Shown in pieces: positions 8,634 through 17,571 of a stretch of DNA of 64,000 bases. Source of the stretch: Sediminibacterium goheungense (lineage in GTDB: Bacteria > Bacteroidota > Bacteroidia > Chitinophagales > Chitinophagaceae); the NCBI RefSeq assembly GCF_004361915.1, contig NZ_SNWP01000014.1, positions 62,001 to 126,000 on the forward strand, given 5' to 3'. How positions within the stretch are numbered: position 1 is the first letter of the stretch; each line of letters opens with the position of its first letter. The translations under genes and the position numbers were made by a program. The notes under the pieces were generated by a model. It was given only the letters and a program-made list of their open reading frames with translations, did no database searches and had not been told where the DNA came from.

Positions 8634-9287
8634 TCACCCTTTCTTCTTCAACTTATCCTTAAACACCTTCTCAAACTTCTCCAGTTTAGGTCTGATAACG
8701 AAGCGGCAATAGCCCTGGTTGGGGTTATCATTGTAATAGTTCTGGTGATAATTTTCGGCCGGGTAGAAATTTTTAAAGGGTTCAATAGTGGTTACGATCG
8801 GAGCATCCCATGCACCACTTTTATCTAACAGCGCTTTGTATTTTTCCGCTTTTTCTTTTTGTAATGCATTATGATAGTAGACTACGCTGCGGTATTGTGG
8901 GCCTATATCATTTCCCTGTTGATCGGGGGTGGTTGGGTCATGGGTTTTCCAGAATACTTCCAGTAATTCATCGTAACTGATTTTTTTAGGGTCAAACACG
9001 ATCCTTGCCAGTTCCACATGCCCGGTATTTTTATCACATACCTGTTCATAAGTAGGGTTTTCTACAAAACCTCCACCATAACCACTGATCACTTCCAATA
9101 CACCATCCAATCGCTGAAAAAAAGCTTCTGTACACCAGAAACAGCCCTCTCCGAAAGTAGCAGTATCTGTCTGTATACCGTCATAGTTCTTTTTTATATC
9201 CATTTTCTTTGTTTTTGTAGTTGCAGATGGCTGTGCGCATGATACCAGGCTCATCCCCAGTACCAGCAAACTCATAATCACTCGCAT
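8634..9287 (-). CDS. msrA: peptide-methionine (S)-S-oxide reductase, lipoprotein
   Basis: Repairs oxidised methionine (S form) in proteins. The 217-residue protein has a short lipoprotein signal, MRVIMSLLVLGMSLVSC, with Cys17, so it probably acts in the periplasm or at a membrane. The catalytic motif GEGCFWCTEAFF has Cys49 as the nucleophile. TGHVELARIVFDP, HDPTTPDQQGNDIGPQYRS and YHQNYYNDNPNQGYCRFVI are standard MsrA segments. No MsrB domain is fused. The gene diverges from mutS2. Confidence 0.96.
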   Translation of the reverse strand: MRVIMSLLVLGMSLVSCAQPSATTKTKKMDIKKNYDGIQTDTATFGEGCFWCTEAFFQRLDGVLEVISGYGGGFVENPTYEQVCDKNTGHVELARIVFDPKKISYDELLEVFWKTHDPTTPDQQGNDIGPQYRSVVYYHNALQKEKAEKYKALLDKSGAWDAPIVTTIEPFKNFYPAENYHQNYYNDNPNQGYCRFVIRPKLEKFEKVFKDKLKKKG

Positions 9288-9373
9288 AGTTCCTCTTTTG
9301 ATAAAATTACGTAATTGATAGTATAACAGTTTAGACGCCGCAGATGTTCTGTACTTACAAAAAGGATAAAATT

Positions 9374-9430
9374 TCAGATGTCAGATCGCAGATATCAGAT
9401 TTTACATCTTACATCTGCGATCTGACATCT
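9374..9430. repeat. perfect 19-bp inverted repeat upstream of mutS2
   Basis: CAGATGTCAGATCGCAGAT (9374-9392) and ATCTGCGATCTGACATCTG (9412-9430) pair perfectly over a 19-nt loop. The arms are built from degenerate CAGAT(N)2 units of period about 7, in the style of the other spacer repeats. The repeat lies between divergent msrA and mutS2; a TACCTTTG box follows it. Confidence 0.7.
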
Positions 9431-9474
9431 GAGATTAAAAGCTCCTCCCTTACCTTTGCGCCTGAATTAGCTAT

Positions 9475-11586
9475 ATGCGATTATACCCGGAAACCGCCCT
9501 TACACAGCTCGAGTTTGATAAAGTGCGCACTCTGTTAGAGGGGTATTGTAAAACTGTATACGCTAAGGAAAAGGCACAGCAATTGCGTATTCATACCCGG
9601 AAAGAATATATTGAACTGGAACTGAAACAAAGTTTTGAGTTTAAATCTATTTTACAGCAGGCCCAGTATTTTCCGAATGATTTTAGTCTGCCCCTTCAAA
9701 AAGAAATTAAACTACTCGGTATTCAGGGCGCATTGATTCCCGGTGAGCAGTGGCTGCAGATTCGTAAACTGGCAGAGAATACATCCAATATTTTCCGTTG
9801 GTTTGATCTGGAGCGCAGACAGGCTTTTCCAGCCATGGCCCATGTACTTGATGGAAGCTATTATGAAAAAGTAATTATTGAACTAATTGATGAAGTCATA
9901 GATGAGCAAGGTAATGTAAAGGATAATGCTTCTGATGATTTACACAAGATCAGAATGAATTTGTTCCGAAAAAGGAATGAACTACGGCGCATGTTCGAGA
10001 AAGTCGTGAGCAAACTGGCCAAAGCAGGTTACACGGCAGATATAGATGAAAGCTTCAGTAATGGGAGAAGGGTAGTGGCCGTTTTCTCAGAACATAAAAG
10101 ACAGGTAAAGGGTATTTTACATGGCGAAAGCGACAGTCGCAAAACGGCCTTTATTGAACCGGAAGAAACCATTGATCTCAATAACCAGGTATTTACACTG
10201 GAAAATGAAGAGGCCAAAGAAGTACAAAGAATATTAAGACAACTTACGGCACGCATAGCTGTTTATGCACCTTTACTGGAACAATACCTGTTAATTGCCG
10301 GAGAATTTGATTTCATCAGGGCCAAAGCCAAACTGGCCATTGATATGAATGGACAATTGCCGGAATTATCAGACAAAGCGCATATTCATCTCATCAATGC
10401 GTACCATCCTTTATTGTTCCTGTATAATAAGTCAACCGGTAAACCCACCATTCCTGTAACCCTTACACTGGATGATAAAAACAGGATACTGGTGATCAGC
10501 GGCCCCAACGCAGGTGGTAAAACCGTTACCATGAAAACCATTGGACTTAACCAATTGCTATTGCAAAGTGGGTTGCTGGTACCGGTGAGTCCGGATTCGC
10601 AGATGGGAATTTTCAAACAGTTATTTATTCATATCGGCGATACGCAAAACCTGGAATTTGAATTGAGTACCTACAGCAGTCACCTGCTGCACATGAAATA
10701 TTTTATTGAGTCGGCCAATGGGAAAACCATGTTCTTTATTGATGAACTGGGTAGCGGCAGCGATCCGAATCTGGGTGGGGCTTTTGCGGAAGTAATTATG
10801 GAAGAACTGGCCCGCAGACATTCTTTCGGTGTGGTAACCACGCATTACCTTAACCTGAAAGTAATGGCCAACAGAACACAGGGTATTATTAATGGAGCCA
10901 TGCAGTTTGATGAGGTGAATCTTCAACCCATGTACAAACTGATTGTAGGTAAGCCAGGCAGTTCATACACATTTGCCATTGCAGAAAGAATTGGTTTGCC
11001 GAAACACCTGATTAACCGCGCCAGAAAACTGGTTGATGAAGACCATTTTAAACTGGATCGATTACTGAACAGAACAGAACAGGATCTGCAGCAACTGGAA
11101 CAGGAGAAAAAACAATTGCATAAGCTCCTGCGTGAGAACGACAGACTCAAAAAGGAAATGGAAACGGTGATGGATAAAGAAAGGCACCGTCAGCAGGTAG
11201 AGTTACTCAAAAACCAGAACAGGATTACTGAAGAGAGACTGGTTTACTTAAAAGATATGGAGCGTAAGCTGAAACAGATTGTGCTTGACTGGAAGAAATC
11301 CGAGAACAAACAGGATGTGATTAAAAACCTGCAAAATCTCCTGTTCAAGCAGAAAGAAACCATTGTAGTCAATAAACTCGCTAAAAAAGTAGACCTCAAA
11401 TACAAAGAACTCAATCAGCATATCGCTGTTGGGGCACTTGTTAAACTCAAAAAAAATTATCAGGTGGGTGAGGTGAAAGAGATCAGGGGTAAAAAAGCCA
11501 TTGTTCAGGTAGGCATGCTCCCCATACATGTAGATATGGCCGATCTGGTGGTGGTGGAAAAATTGACTGATACAGCCGCTAAGTAG
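9475..11586 (+). CDS. mutS2: MutS2-type ATPase lacking the Smr domain
   Basis: 703 residues. After the core/lever region (1-320, long helical, with NELRRMFEKVVSKLAKAGYTADI and the clamp-like middle) comes the MutS ATPase: Walker A GPNAGGKTVTMKT at 343 onwards, STYSSHLLHM, Walker B MFFIDELGSGSDP near 418, and TTHYLNLK. A long coiled coil (about 530-610) and an SH3-like segment (VGALVKLKKNYQVGEVKEI) end the protein. Canonical MutS2 (about 780 residues) continues into an Smr nuclease domain, which is absent here: the frame stops right after the SH3-like part. MutS2 proteins act on branched DNA or stalled ribosomes. Confidence 0.92.
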   Translation: MRLYPETALTQLEFDKVRTLLEGYCKTVYAKEKAQQLRIHTRKEYIELELKQSFEFKSILQQAQYFPNDFSLPLQKEIKLLGIQGALIPGEQWLQIRKLAENTSNIFRWFDLERRQAFPAMAHVLDGSYYEKVIIELIDEVIDEQGNVKDNASDDLHKIRMNLFRKRNELRRMFEKVVSKLAKAGYTADIDESFSNGRRVVAVFSEHKRQVKGILHGESDSRKTAFIEPEETIDLNNQVFTLENEEAKEVQRILRQLTARIAVYAPLLEQYLLIAGEFDFIRAKAKLAIDMNGQLPELSDKAHIHLINAYHPLLFLYNKSTGKPTIPVTLTLDDKNRILVISGPNAGGKTVTMKTIGLNQLLLQSGLLVPVSPDSQMGIFKQLFIHIGDTQNLEFELSTYSSHLLHMKYFIESANGKTMFFIDELGSGSDPNLGGAFAEVIMEELARRHSFGVVTTHYLNLKVMANRTQGIINGAMQFDEVNLQPMYKLIVGKPGSSYTFAIAERIGLPKHLINRARKLVDEDHFKLDRLLNRTEQDLQQLEQEKKQLHKLLRENDRLKKEMETVMDKERHRQQVELLKNQNRITEERLVYLKDMERKLKQIVLDWKKSENKQDVIKNLQNLLFKQKETIVVNKLAKKVDLKYKELNQHIAVGALVKLKKNYQVGEVKEIRGKKAIVQVGMLPIHVDMADLVVVEKLTDTAAK

Positions 11587-11591
11587 TAGGG

Positions 11592-11641
11592 TGAATGGTC
11601 AATGGTGAATAGGTACAGTAAAATTCACCATTGACCATTCA
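11592..11641. repeat. heptamer inverted arrays forming a 19-bp hairpin
   Basis: Left units TGAATGGTCAATGGTGAAT (11592-11610) pair perfectly with ATTCACCATTGACCATTCA (11623-11641) over a 12-nt loop. Both arms are made of the 7-nt unit ATTSACC. The site is between convergent mutS2 and the gene at 11649, 5 nt after the mutS2 stop, so it could serve as a two-way terminator although no T-run follows. Confidence 0.85.
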
Positions 11642-11648
11642 TGACTCA

Positions 11649-12143
11649 TTATCCTTTCTTATACACTGCCTTTGTACTCATTTCTCCCTGAGGGGTGTTG
11701 ATCGTAGATAAAAGCGTTAATGTTTTACCATCGCCACTTATTTCCCACTTTTCAATACCTGTCAGGTCAATACTTTGTCCCTGAAATTCAAGTGTCAATT
11801 TAATATCCACTTTAAAGCGTTGGTCACCATCCCAGTTAAGTGTTGATGTTTTTTTACTGTTCATGATGCCGGTGTTCTGTGATTCTTTGCCGACAGTATG
11901 TGTTTCAGTAATTTCGTAATTACTACCATCAAATCCTGCACCGCTTAATGTCATTTTAATAGCCGATTCAGACTGGTCAATTACAATTTTGCTGTAAGCA
12001 CCTCTGGCCCCGAATTGTCCGAGTTCACTGGCGCTTTCATCCAGATTCCAGGTACCTGAGAAATTAGCAGCTTTATACGAAAAAGAGAACAGGATCGTAA
12101 GGCTCATAAAAGCCGTTGCAAATAGAAAAAGTTTACGGGTCAT
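11649..12143 (-). CDS. exported hypothetical protein, lipocalin-like
   Basis: 164 residues with a signal peptide (MTRKLFLFATAFMSLTILFSFSYKA). The mature part opens with FSGTWNLDESAS and alternates short strand-like segments (KIVIDQSESAIKMTLSGAG, RFKVDIKLTLEFQGQ, WEISGDGKTLTLLSTI), which suggests a small beta-barrel or lipocalin-like fold in the periplasm. No catalytic residue or specific family is recognised. It is a single-gene unit. Confidence 0.8.
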   Translation of the reverse strand: MTRKLFLFATAFMSLTILFSFSYKAANFSGTWNLDESASELGQFGARGAYSKIVIDQSESAIKMTLSGAGFDGSNYEITETHTVGKESQNTGIMNSKKTSTLNWDGDQRFKVDIKLTLEFQGQSIDLTGIEKWEISGDGKTLTLLSTINTPQGEMSTKAVYKKG

Positions 12144-12400
12144 AGTTGTTAATTTTGATAAATATAAGGAAATAAGGTAATTGGTTTTACCTTACATACT
12201 GTTTTCTATGAGTGGGTGAACAATGAAGAGAATTGCTGCCAGCAGATCTGAGCAGTATATTTTATAAGAAATGATAATTGTCTGACTTAATATCTGTAGA
12301 ACCAATTGTCTGACTAAAGCATTTTTACAGTAAGACAGTATCGAGTTTCAATTTCTGCAATGCTTTTACCAATAGGATTTTATCTTTTGTGGTTGCATAC
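12144..12400. other. spacer with direct repeat AATTGTCTGACT
   Basis: About 257 bp without a gene, downstream of the long minus-strand gene run and upstream of the lipocalin-like gene. AATTGTCTGACT occurs at 12276-12287 and 12304-12315, 28 bp apart. ACCAATA (near 12369) and TATTGGT (near 12402) may pair, but the separation is long and no T-run follows, so no clear terminator is seen. Confidence 0.4.
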
Positions 12401-13330
12401 TTATTGGTTTATCGCCGATTTGATCTCTATTAACTCGCCTAAGAATTTGGTTATTTTCGACTGCTCATTTTTTTGATACTGCCCAGCAATCCGGCCGATT
12501 TCAATATTGAATGTTTCTATTTCAGTCTTTCGTTTATGGAGAATATCCTGATAAGTTGAAATCAACTGTCCTTCAGAAGTACTACTGATTAGTAAAAGCT
12601 TTTCCAATAGTGTTTCCGCTTTTAAATGGATACCCTCTGCTGCCGCTATAACAATACATTCATCAATGACTTGTTTCGCTAGTTGTAAAGCTTTTTCGTT
12701 TCGTTTAAAAATACCATTATCAATTTCCAATAACGGGCATAGGGAATTAAATACACAGTTCAGAATGGCTTTTGACCAGATAACCGGTTGTATATCTTCT
12801 TCCGGGGTAAATACTAAATAGGGGTTGTTGAGACTTTTGACAATGGCTGTCAGGTTCGGGATATTACCTTTTATGACACCAATCGGTGAATTGGATGCCG
12901 GTTTGAATTTCAATTGATGGGTCTCAATATGCTGAGACGAAGCAAAAAGTACGCATCGGTAAATTTCAGTAAATCCATAGCTGATGAATGGATTTTCAAC
13001 ATGTAAGCCATTTTGCAGTACAACAATTGGAGAATCACCAACACGATCCTTCAGGTTGTCTGCCATTTGATGGTTACTGAATGATTTGGTTGTTAAAATG
13101 ATAATTCCATCCAGAACAGCATAATTGTTTACTGTACTTATATGGATATTACTTTTTACTATTTCGCCTTTATTTACGGCTACCTGAATGGTTTCTGTGT
13201 ATTCCTTTTTGTCATGATCACGTCCATGAAGCAGGATCACTTTTTTTCCGGTATAAGATAAAAATACAGCCAATGCCTTACCAATGGCACCGGCGCCAAT
13301 TATATATATCGTAGGGTTTGTAGTATGCAT
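12401..13330 (-). CDS. ketopantoate reductase family protein (PanE/ApbA-like)
   Basis: 309 residues from the ATG at 13330. The N-terminal Rossmann motif is IYIIGAGAIGKALAVFLSYTG, followed by the family's VVLQNGLHVENP segment (canonical QNGxxN) and a helical C-terminal domain with a conserved Lys in WSKAILNCVFN and a SEGQLISTYQDI segment. Family members reduce ketopantoate or related 2-keto acids with NADPH. An in-frame upstream ATG would overlap the previous gene, so the internal start, leaving a 10-nt gap, is preferred. It is the last gene of the minus-strand run that begins near 19921. Confidence 0.85.
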   Translation of the reverse strand: MHTTNPTIYIIGAGAIGKALAVFLSYTGKKVILLHGRDHDKKEYTETIQVAVNKGEIVKSNIHISTVNNYAVLDGIIILTTKSFSNHQMADNLKDRVGDSPIVVLQNGLHVENPFISYGFTEIYRCVLFASSQHIETHQLKFKPASNSPIGVIKGNIPNLTAIVKSLNNPYLVFTPEEDIQPVIWSKAILNCVFNSLCPLLEIDNGIFKRNEKALQLAKQVIDECIVIAAAEGIHLKAETLLEKLLLISSTSEGQLISTYQDILHKRKTEIETFNIEIGRIAGQYQKNEQSKITKFLGELIEIKSAINQ

Positions 13331-13340
13331 AAAGTAGTTA

Positions 13341-13769
13341 TTATATATCGGCTTGATAAAAACTTTCCGATGGAATTTTATTTCCGTGTAAGCCACTCAG
13401 CATGGCAATTTGCCCGATATGCGTTATGATATCAGAAATGGGCCCCTGAAGTAATTTTTTACATAACACGATATCTATGGTAACTTCTTCAATCGTTAAT
13501 GATAATTCTTTCATCTCATCTAAGAATCGATTTGTTTCACCGGTAAAGTCGAGTGATTGGTAGCTGGAAACAGGAAAAGATTCGCCTTTAATAAGGCATG
13601 TTGTTTTAACAGCAAGATCATACATGTGTTGTATGATTTCATTAGGTGACCGGGTATGTTTATTTAGTTTAACTACACCGAAATCTGCTTTTGAGCCCTG
13701 GGTGGCTTTAACAAAGCGATATTGTATTGTTTTTATAAGATGAATCAGTAGTTGATTGCTGGAATCCAT
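13341..13769 (-). CDS. DinB-like four-helix protein
   Basis: 142 residues, mostly helical. EIIQHMYDLA and ITHIGQIAMLSGLHG recall the metal-binding His positions of DinB/YfiT-like proteins, which include thiol-dependent transferases and hydrolases. The last helix is less canonical than in the other two DinB-like genes of this run. It lies 4 nt after the acetyltransferase at 13774. The substrate is unknown. Confidence 0.75.
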   Translation of the reverse strand: MDSSNQLLIHLIKTIQYRFVKATQGSKADFGVVKLNKHTRSPNEIIQHMYDLAVKTTCLIKGESFPVSSYQSLDFTGETNRFLDEMKELSLTIEEVTIDIVLCKKLLQGPISDIITHIGQIAMLSGLHGNKIPSESFYQADI

Positions 13770-13773
13770 GATT

Positions 13774-14358
13774 TTATTCGTTTATGGGTTTTCTCAGTTG
13801 GTTCCATTCTGATTTTAAAATACTATAACAAAATGTGTTTCTTCTAAATCCGTCTGACATCAAAGTGTGCCCGCGAAGTATGCCTTCAAATTTTCCCCCG
13901 ATTTTTTCAATGGCTTTTCTTGATTGTATATTTCTTTCGTCTGTTTTAAATTCGACCCTGTGAGCATTCAGTGAATCGAAAGCGTACTGTAGTAACAGGT
14001 TTTTGCATTCGCCATTCAATCCGCTTCCCTGAAAAGCCTTTCCAATCCATGTAGCACCTATTTCCAATCGATCATCGGCGTTGGACACATTTAAAAAAGC
14101 AGTACTCCCCACATAGCAATTATTGTTTTTTGAAAAAATGCTGAACGAATACCTGGTTTGTATATTTCGTAATTCAATTGCTGTATGTATATACTCGCTC
14201 AGTAAATCTTTTGTGTAAATCTGTTTTGGTGAAAATTGTAACAAAGTAGGATCTTCTGTTGCGATATTTAGCAGATTATCAATGTCTTTGAGTTGTAAAG
14301 GTTCTAAACGTAAGCTCCTGCTTTCGAGAATAATATGGGTTGAGAATGTGAAATTCAT
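13774..14358 (-). CDS. GNAT acetyltransferase, RimJ/RimL type
   Basis: 194 residues from ATG 14358. It has the RimJ/L pattern: LESRSLRLEPLQLKDIDNLL, YVGSTAFLNVS, EIGATWIGKAFQGSGLNGEC and VEFKTDERNIQSRKAIEKIGG. These enzymes move acetyl from acetyl-CoA to protein N-termini, amino acids or small amines. A longer frame reaches 14409 but overlaps the preceding DinB-like gene; the ATG at 14358 sits one base after that gene's TAA stop, which suggests translational coupling. Confidence 0.85.
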   Translation of the reverse strand: MNFTFSTHIILESRSLRLEPLQLKDIDNLLNIATEDPTLLQFSPKQIYTKDLLSEYIHTAIELRNIQTRYSFSIFSKNNNCYVGSTAFLNVSNADDRLEIGATWIGKAFQGSGLNGECKNLLLQYAFDSLNAHRVEFKTDERNIQSRKAIEKIGGKFEGILRGHTLMSDGFRRNTFCYSILKSEWNQLRKPINE

Positions 14359-14359
14359 T

Positions 14360-14815
14360 TTACGTGTATTGTGTGTCAATGAGTCTTCTGTGATAATTGA
14401 TTTGTCCAAGATGATATGTCAGATGTGTGGTCAGGTGTATCAGTAAATAGCCTGTGGACGTTTTTTTATCGAATACCAGTATCGGGTATTGTTTTTCTAA
14501 ATCGCTTTGCTGAAGATTGTTTAGTGAAGCGATTACTGTTTGTGAAGTTTTTTTTACCTCTTCCAGAAGTTCTCTTTTTGATACGTTTTTCAAGGAGAAT
14601 TCAGCCTCTCTGTTTCGTATATAATGGTACCCTCCGATTTCTTTTCCTATATAGGTATTCAGATTCCCAATGAGATGCAGGCAAAGATTGCCAGCTGAGT
14701 TGGCAATCTGGTTTTCGGTTTTCCAGATATTAGCTTCTTTTTGATACAATGATATTTCATTGTATAACCTGTCAAGGTCTCTTGCGAATATTGTTTTTAT
14801 GATTTCTATTATCAT
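14360..14815 (-). CDS. DinB family protein
   Basis: 151 residues. The DinB-fold His pattern is visible: LCLHLIGNLNTYIG in the second helix and LLIHLTTHLTYHLGQINYHRRL near the end, giving the three-His metal site. DinB-like proteins in Firmicutes include bacillithiol transferases; the role here is unknown. It is one nucleotide away from the previous gene's stop and directly followed by the RimL-like gene, so it is part of the run. Confidence 0.85.
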   Translation of the reverse strand: MIIEIIKTIFARDLDRLYNEISLYQKEANIWKTENQIANSAGNLCLHLIGNLNTYIGKEIGGYHYIRNREAEFSLKNVSKRELLEEVKKTSQTVIASLNNLQQSDLEKQYPILVFDKKTSTGYLLIHLTTHLTYHLGQINYHRRLIDTQYT

Positions 14816-14816
14816 T

Positions 14817-15338
14817 TTATGAGTGTATTATTTTCTTTTCTAACAATGCTATATGAAGATTTCTGTGTTGTATCGGTAAATCATCCGTGTCAGGTGTTCT
14901 GTAGTTTTCAATAAATGAGAATCCGTAACCCTTATAGTAAGTAATAATTTTTTCGTTTTCGGCCCAGGTGTCCATTCGTATATAGCTCAGATTTTTTGAC
15001 AGGGCGAACTGTAATGTCCAGTCAAGTACTTTGGCGAAGAGTTTCTCTCCTTTAAATTTTCTGTTTAATACAATGCGGTGAAGGTAAATGGCATCGCCGC
15101 TTTCTTTTTCGCGCCATATCAATTTATCCGTAAAGCATATACTGAAAATACAGGCTATTTCATCTTTGGCAACAATCTTGCATAAAAGATTATTCTGAAC
15201 ATCTGCCTGAATAAATTCTTTGTCATAGTTGTTCCATCCGATGTAATTATTGATCTTTTGAAAATGAATTGCTTCTTCAAATAAATGATAAATGATTGGT
15301 AAATCTTCCGTTGTTGCATTAGTTATGATATAACTCAT
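14817..15338 (-). CDS. GNAT family acetyltransferase
   Basis: 173 residues from ATG 15338. The N-terminus MSYIITNATTEDLPIIYHLFEEA, the central YLHRIVLNRKFKGEKLFAKVLDW (acetyl-CoA loop region, less canonical) and MDTWAENEKIITYYKGYGFSFIE near the end give a GNAT fold. An upstream in-frame codon at 15356 would overlap the permease gene by 8 nt. The acceptor is unknown. Confidence 0.82.
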   Translation of the reverse strand: MSYIITNATTEDLPIIYHLFEEAIHFQKINNYIGWNNYDKEFIQADVQNNLLCKIVAKDEIACIFSICFTDKLIWREKESGDAIYLHRIVLNRKFKGEKLFAKVLDWTLQFALSKNLSYIRMDTWAENEKIITYYKGYGFSFIENYRTPDTDDLPIQHRNLHIALLEKKIIHS

Positions 15339-15348
15339 ATAATTGGTT

Positions 15349-16818
15349 TTACTCAACTTTATTCAGTTTGCTGTTTTTTGCACTATACAGAAAGTAGATA
15401 CTGATGCCAATCAAACTCCATATCAGCAGACGTAACCAGGTTGCTTGATCGAGACTGAACATCAGGAAAAGATTGAATGCAAATCCAAGGCCGGCGATGA
15501 TTGGCAGATTTTTTACTTTAAAAGGTCTATGCAGATTAGGTTGTTTAAATCTTAAGACTAAAACGGCTATACAAATCATGGCAAATGCGAATAGGGTACC
15601 AATGCTGGTCATTTTTGTTGCTTTTTCAATGGGGGTTAATGCGGCTACTATGGAAGAAATAAACCCCAAAAGTATTGTGCTCTTCCATGGAGTTTTAAAT
15701 CGGCTATGAATTACTCCAAAAGGTTTTTGTGGCAATAATCCATCTTTAGCCATATTGAGAAAAATTCTTGTTTGTGATAGCAGCATCACCAGCATTACAG
15801 AAATTAAACCAATAACAGCCGCTATAGTAATTAAGAGTGATGCCCATCTAAGTCCTACTGAACCGAATGCAGAAGCTACAGGTGCCCCTAGGTCTATTTC
15901 GGAGTATTTTGTCATGCCAGTTAGGGTTAAAGAAACTAGTATATATAGCGTCGTGCAGATAATCAGTGAAGTGACAATGGCAAATGGAATATCTCTGGTT
16001 GGGTTTACGGCTTCCTGAGATTGTGTTGAAACGGCATCAAAACCGATAAAAGCAAAGAATACGATTCCTGCGGCTGTTAACACACCGGAAATGCCGAAAT
16101 GACTTACACCTGTTGCATCGATTGTTTTTTCTGGGATAAAGGGTTGCCAGTTTGCAGGATTGATGTAGGCGATGCCTGCAACAATAACAAATAATACGGC
16201 TGCTACTTTTATGGCAACAATGATATTGTTTGCTTTTGCTGATTCTTTAATACCACGAACCAGTATATACGTAACTACCCATACAATCAATGCTGCAGGA
16301 AGATTAATAGAAAAGGAGGGAGGGCTTATGCCCAATTTTAGCGCCTCCTCTTTTGCCGTTACCGGATCGTTGGTTAACCAAAAAGGGAGATTTGTGATCC
16401 CTGCCAGCTGTAATAATTTTACAAAGTATTTAGACCAGCTTACTGCCACCGTTGTTGCACCCATCATATACTCCAGTATCAGATTCCATCCAATAAACCA
16501 CGCGAAAAATTCTCCAATCGTTCCATACGAATAGGCATAGGCAGATCCTGAAACAGGTAATATACCTGCAAATTCCGCGTAACAGAAGGCAGCAAGCAAG
16601 CAACCTATGCCTGCCAATATAAATGATAATGCCAATGCCGGACCTGCATATTGATTGGCAGCTACACCTGTTAAAACAAAAATACCTCCGCCTATAACAG
16701 CGCCAACGCCGATGGCCGTAAGTTCCCATTTGCCTAAGGTTCGTTTCAGTTGACTTGTTTTAATGTCGTCATGGTAAGCTTCCAGTGGTTTCTTTCGCAA
16801 TAGTTTTGTCAGATTCAT
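15349..16818 (-). CDS. APC family amino acid permease (cationic amino acid transporter type)
   Basis: 489 residues with about 12-14 membrane segments. The first membrane segment holds the signature LTAIGVGAVIGGGIFVLTG, and AYAYSYGTIGEFFAWFIGWNL and FFAFIGFDAVSTQSQEAVNP follow. This is the YfnA/CAT-like branch that imports or exchanges amino acids. It sits 11 nt after the racemase homologue, suggesting that both act on amino acids. Confidence 0.92.
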   Translation of the reverse strand: MNLTKLLRKKPLEAYHDDIKTSQLKRTLGKWELTAIGVGAVIGGGIFVLTGVAANQYAGPALALSFILAGIGCLLAAFCYAEFAGILPVSGSAYAYSYGTIGEFFAWFIGWNLILEYMMGATTVAVSWSKYFVKLLQLAGITNLPFWLTNDPVTAKEEALKLGISPPSFSINLPAALIVWVVTYILVRGIKESAKANNIIVAIKVAAVLFVIVAGIAYINPANWQPFIPEKTIDATGVSHFGISGVLTAAGIVFFAFIGFDAVSTQSQEAVNPTRDIPFAIVTSLIICTTLYILVSLTLTGMTKYSEIDLGAPVASAFGSVGLRWASLLITIAAVIGLISVMLVMLLSQTRIFLNMAKDGLLPQKPFGVIHSRFKTPWKSTILLGFISSIVAALTPIEKATKMTSIGTLFAFAMICIAVLVLRFKQPNLHRPFKVKNLPIIAGLGFAFNLFLMFSLDQATWLRLLIWSLIGISIYFLYSAKNSKLNKVE

Positions 16819-16829
16819 TGATATCTGGT

Positions 16830-17528
16830 TTAGTTGGATGATAATGCAAATTCAACAGCAGCCTGTGCATGAATTTGTGTGGTATTGAAAACAGGTATAG
16901 CTATATCCTGCTGACTAATGAGTAAGGGTATTTCCGTGCAACCCAGAATAATTCCTTCGGCCCCTTCTGCAATCATTTTATTAATGATTGCGAGGTAAGC
17001 CTGTTTGGTTTCCGGAACTATGATTCCTTTTCCAAGTTCATTCACAAGGGTTTCCTCTATATAGTCTATCTCAGACTTTGTTTGTGGGATCAGTACTTCC
17101 AGCCCTTTTTGGTAAAGTTTTTGTTTATAAAAGTCAAGTTCCATGGTATATACGGTACCAAGCAGTCCAACTTTTTTCAATTGCTTTTTTTGAATGGCAC
17201 GGGCTGTCGCTTCCCTGATATCAATAAGCGGTAGGTCAATTTTGTCTGCTATTCTTTCTGCTACAATATGTGCCGTATTTGCACCAAGCATAATCATATC
17301 TGCTCCGGCAGCTTTCAGCTTGTCTGCAGCATCGGCCAATAATTCAAAAGTTGCATCCCAGTTATATGCAGCATTATAAGAACTAAACAGTTTAAAATTT
17401 ACAGAGTAAATAATGCACTCAGGAAAGTGTAAACCACCCAAAATTTTATTGGTTTCTTCATTGAAAAATCTGTAATAGTCAATGGTTGAAGTCCAGCTTG
17501 TTCCTCCAACTAATCCGATTTTTTTCAT
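16830..17528 (-). CDS. aspartate/glutamate racemase homologue without the first catalytic Cys
   Basis: 232 residues. KKIGLVGGTSWTSTIDYYR at the start and GIILGCTEIPLLI near 193-205 are Asp/Glu racemase motifs. The usual first catalytic site (CNTAH or CxNTMH) reads LGANTAH, so Gly82-Ala83 stand where a Cys or Thr acid/base would be, while Cys197 is kept. The enzyme may be one-sided (for example an isomerase, lyase or binding protein) rather than a two-base racemase. The downstream permease supports an amino-acid-related role. Confidence 0.85.
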   Translation of the reverse strand: MKKIGLVGGTSWTSTIDYYRFFNEETNKILGGLHFPECIIYSVNFKLFSSYNAAYNWDATFELLADAADKLKAAGADMIMLGANTAHIVAERIADKIDLPLIDIREATARAIQKKQLKKVGLLGTVYTMELDFYKQKLYQKGLEVLIPQTKSEIDYIEETLVNELGKGIIVPETKQAYLAIINKMIAEGAEGIILGCTEIPLLISQQDIAIPVFNTTQIHAQAAVEFALSSN

Positions 17529-17571
17529 TGCATTTTATTTAAGTAGGGTTTTTATTTTAATTACCATTATA

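Noticed and set aside
12276..12315. AATTGTCTGACT pair as an insertion-site duplication
   Set aside because: The two copies are only 28 bp apart with nothing element-like between them.
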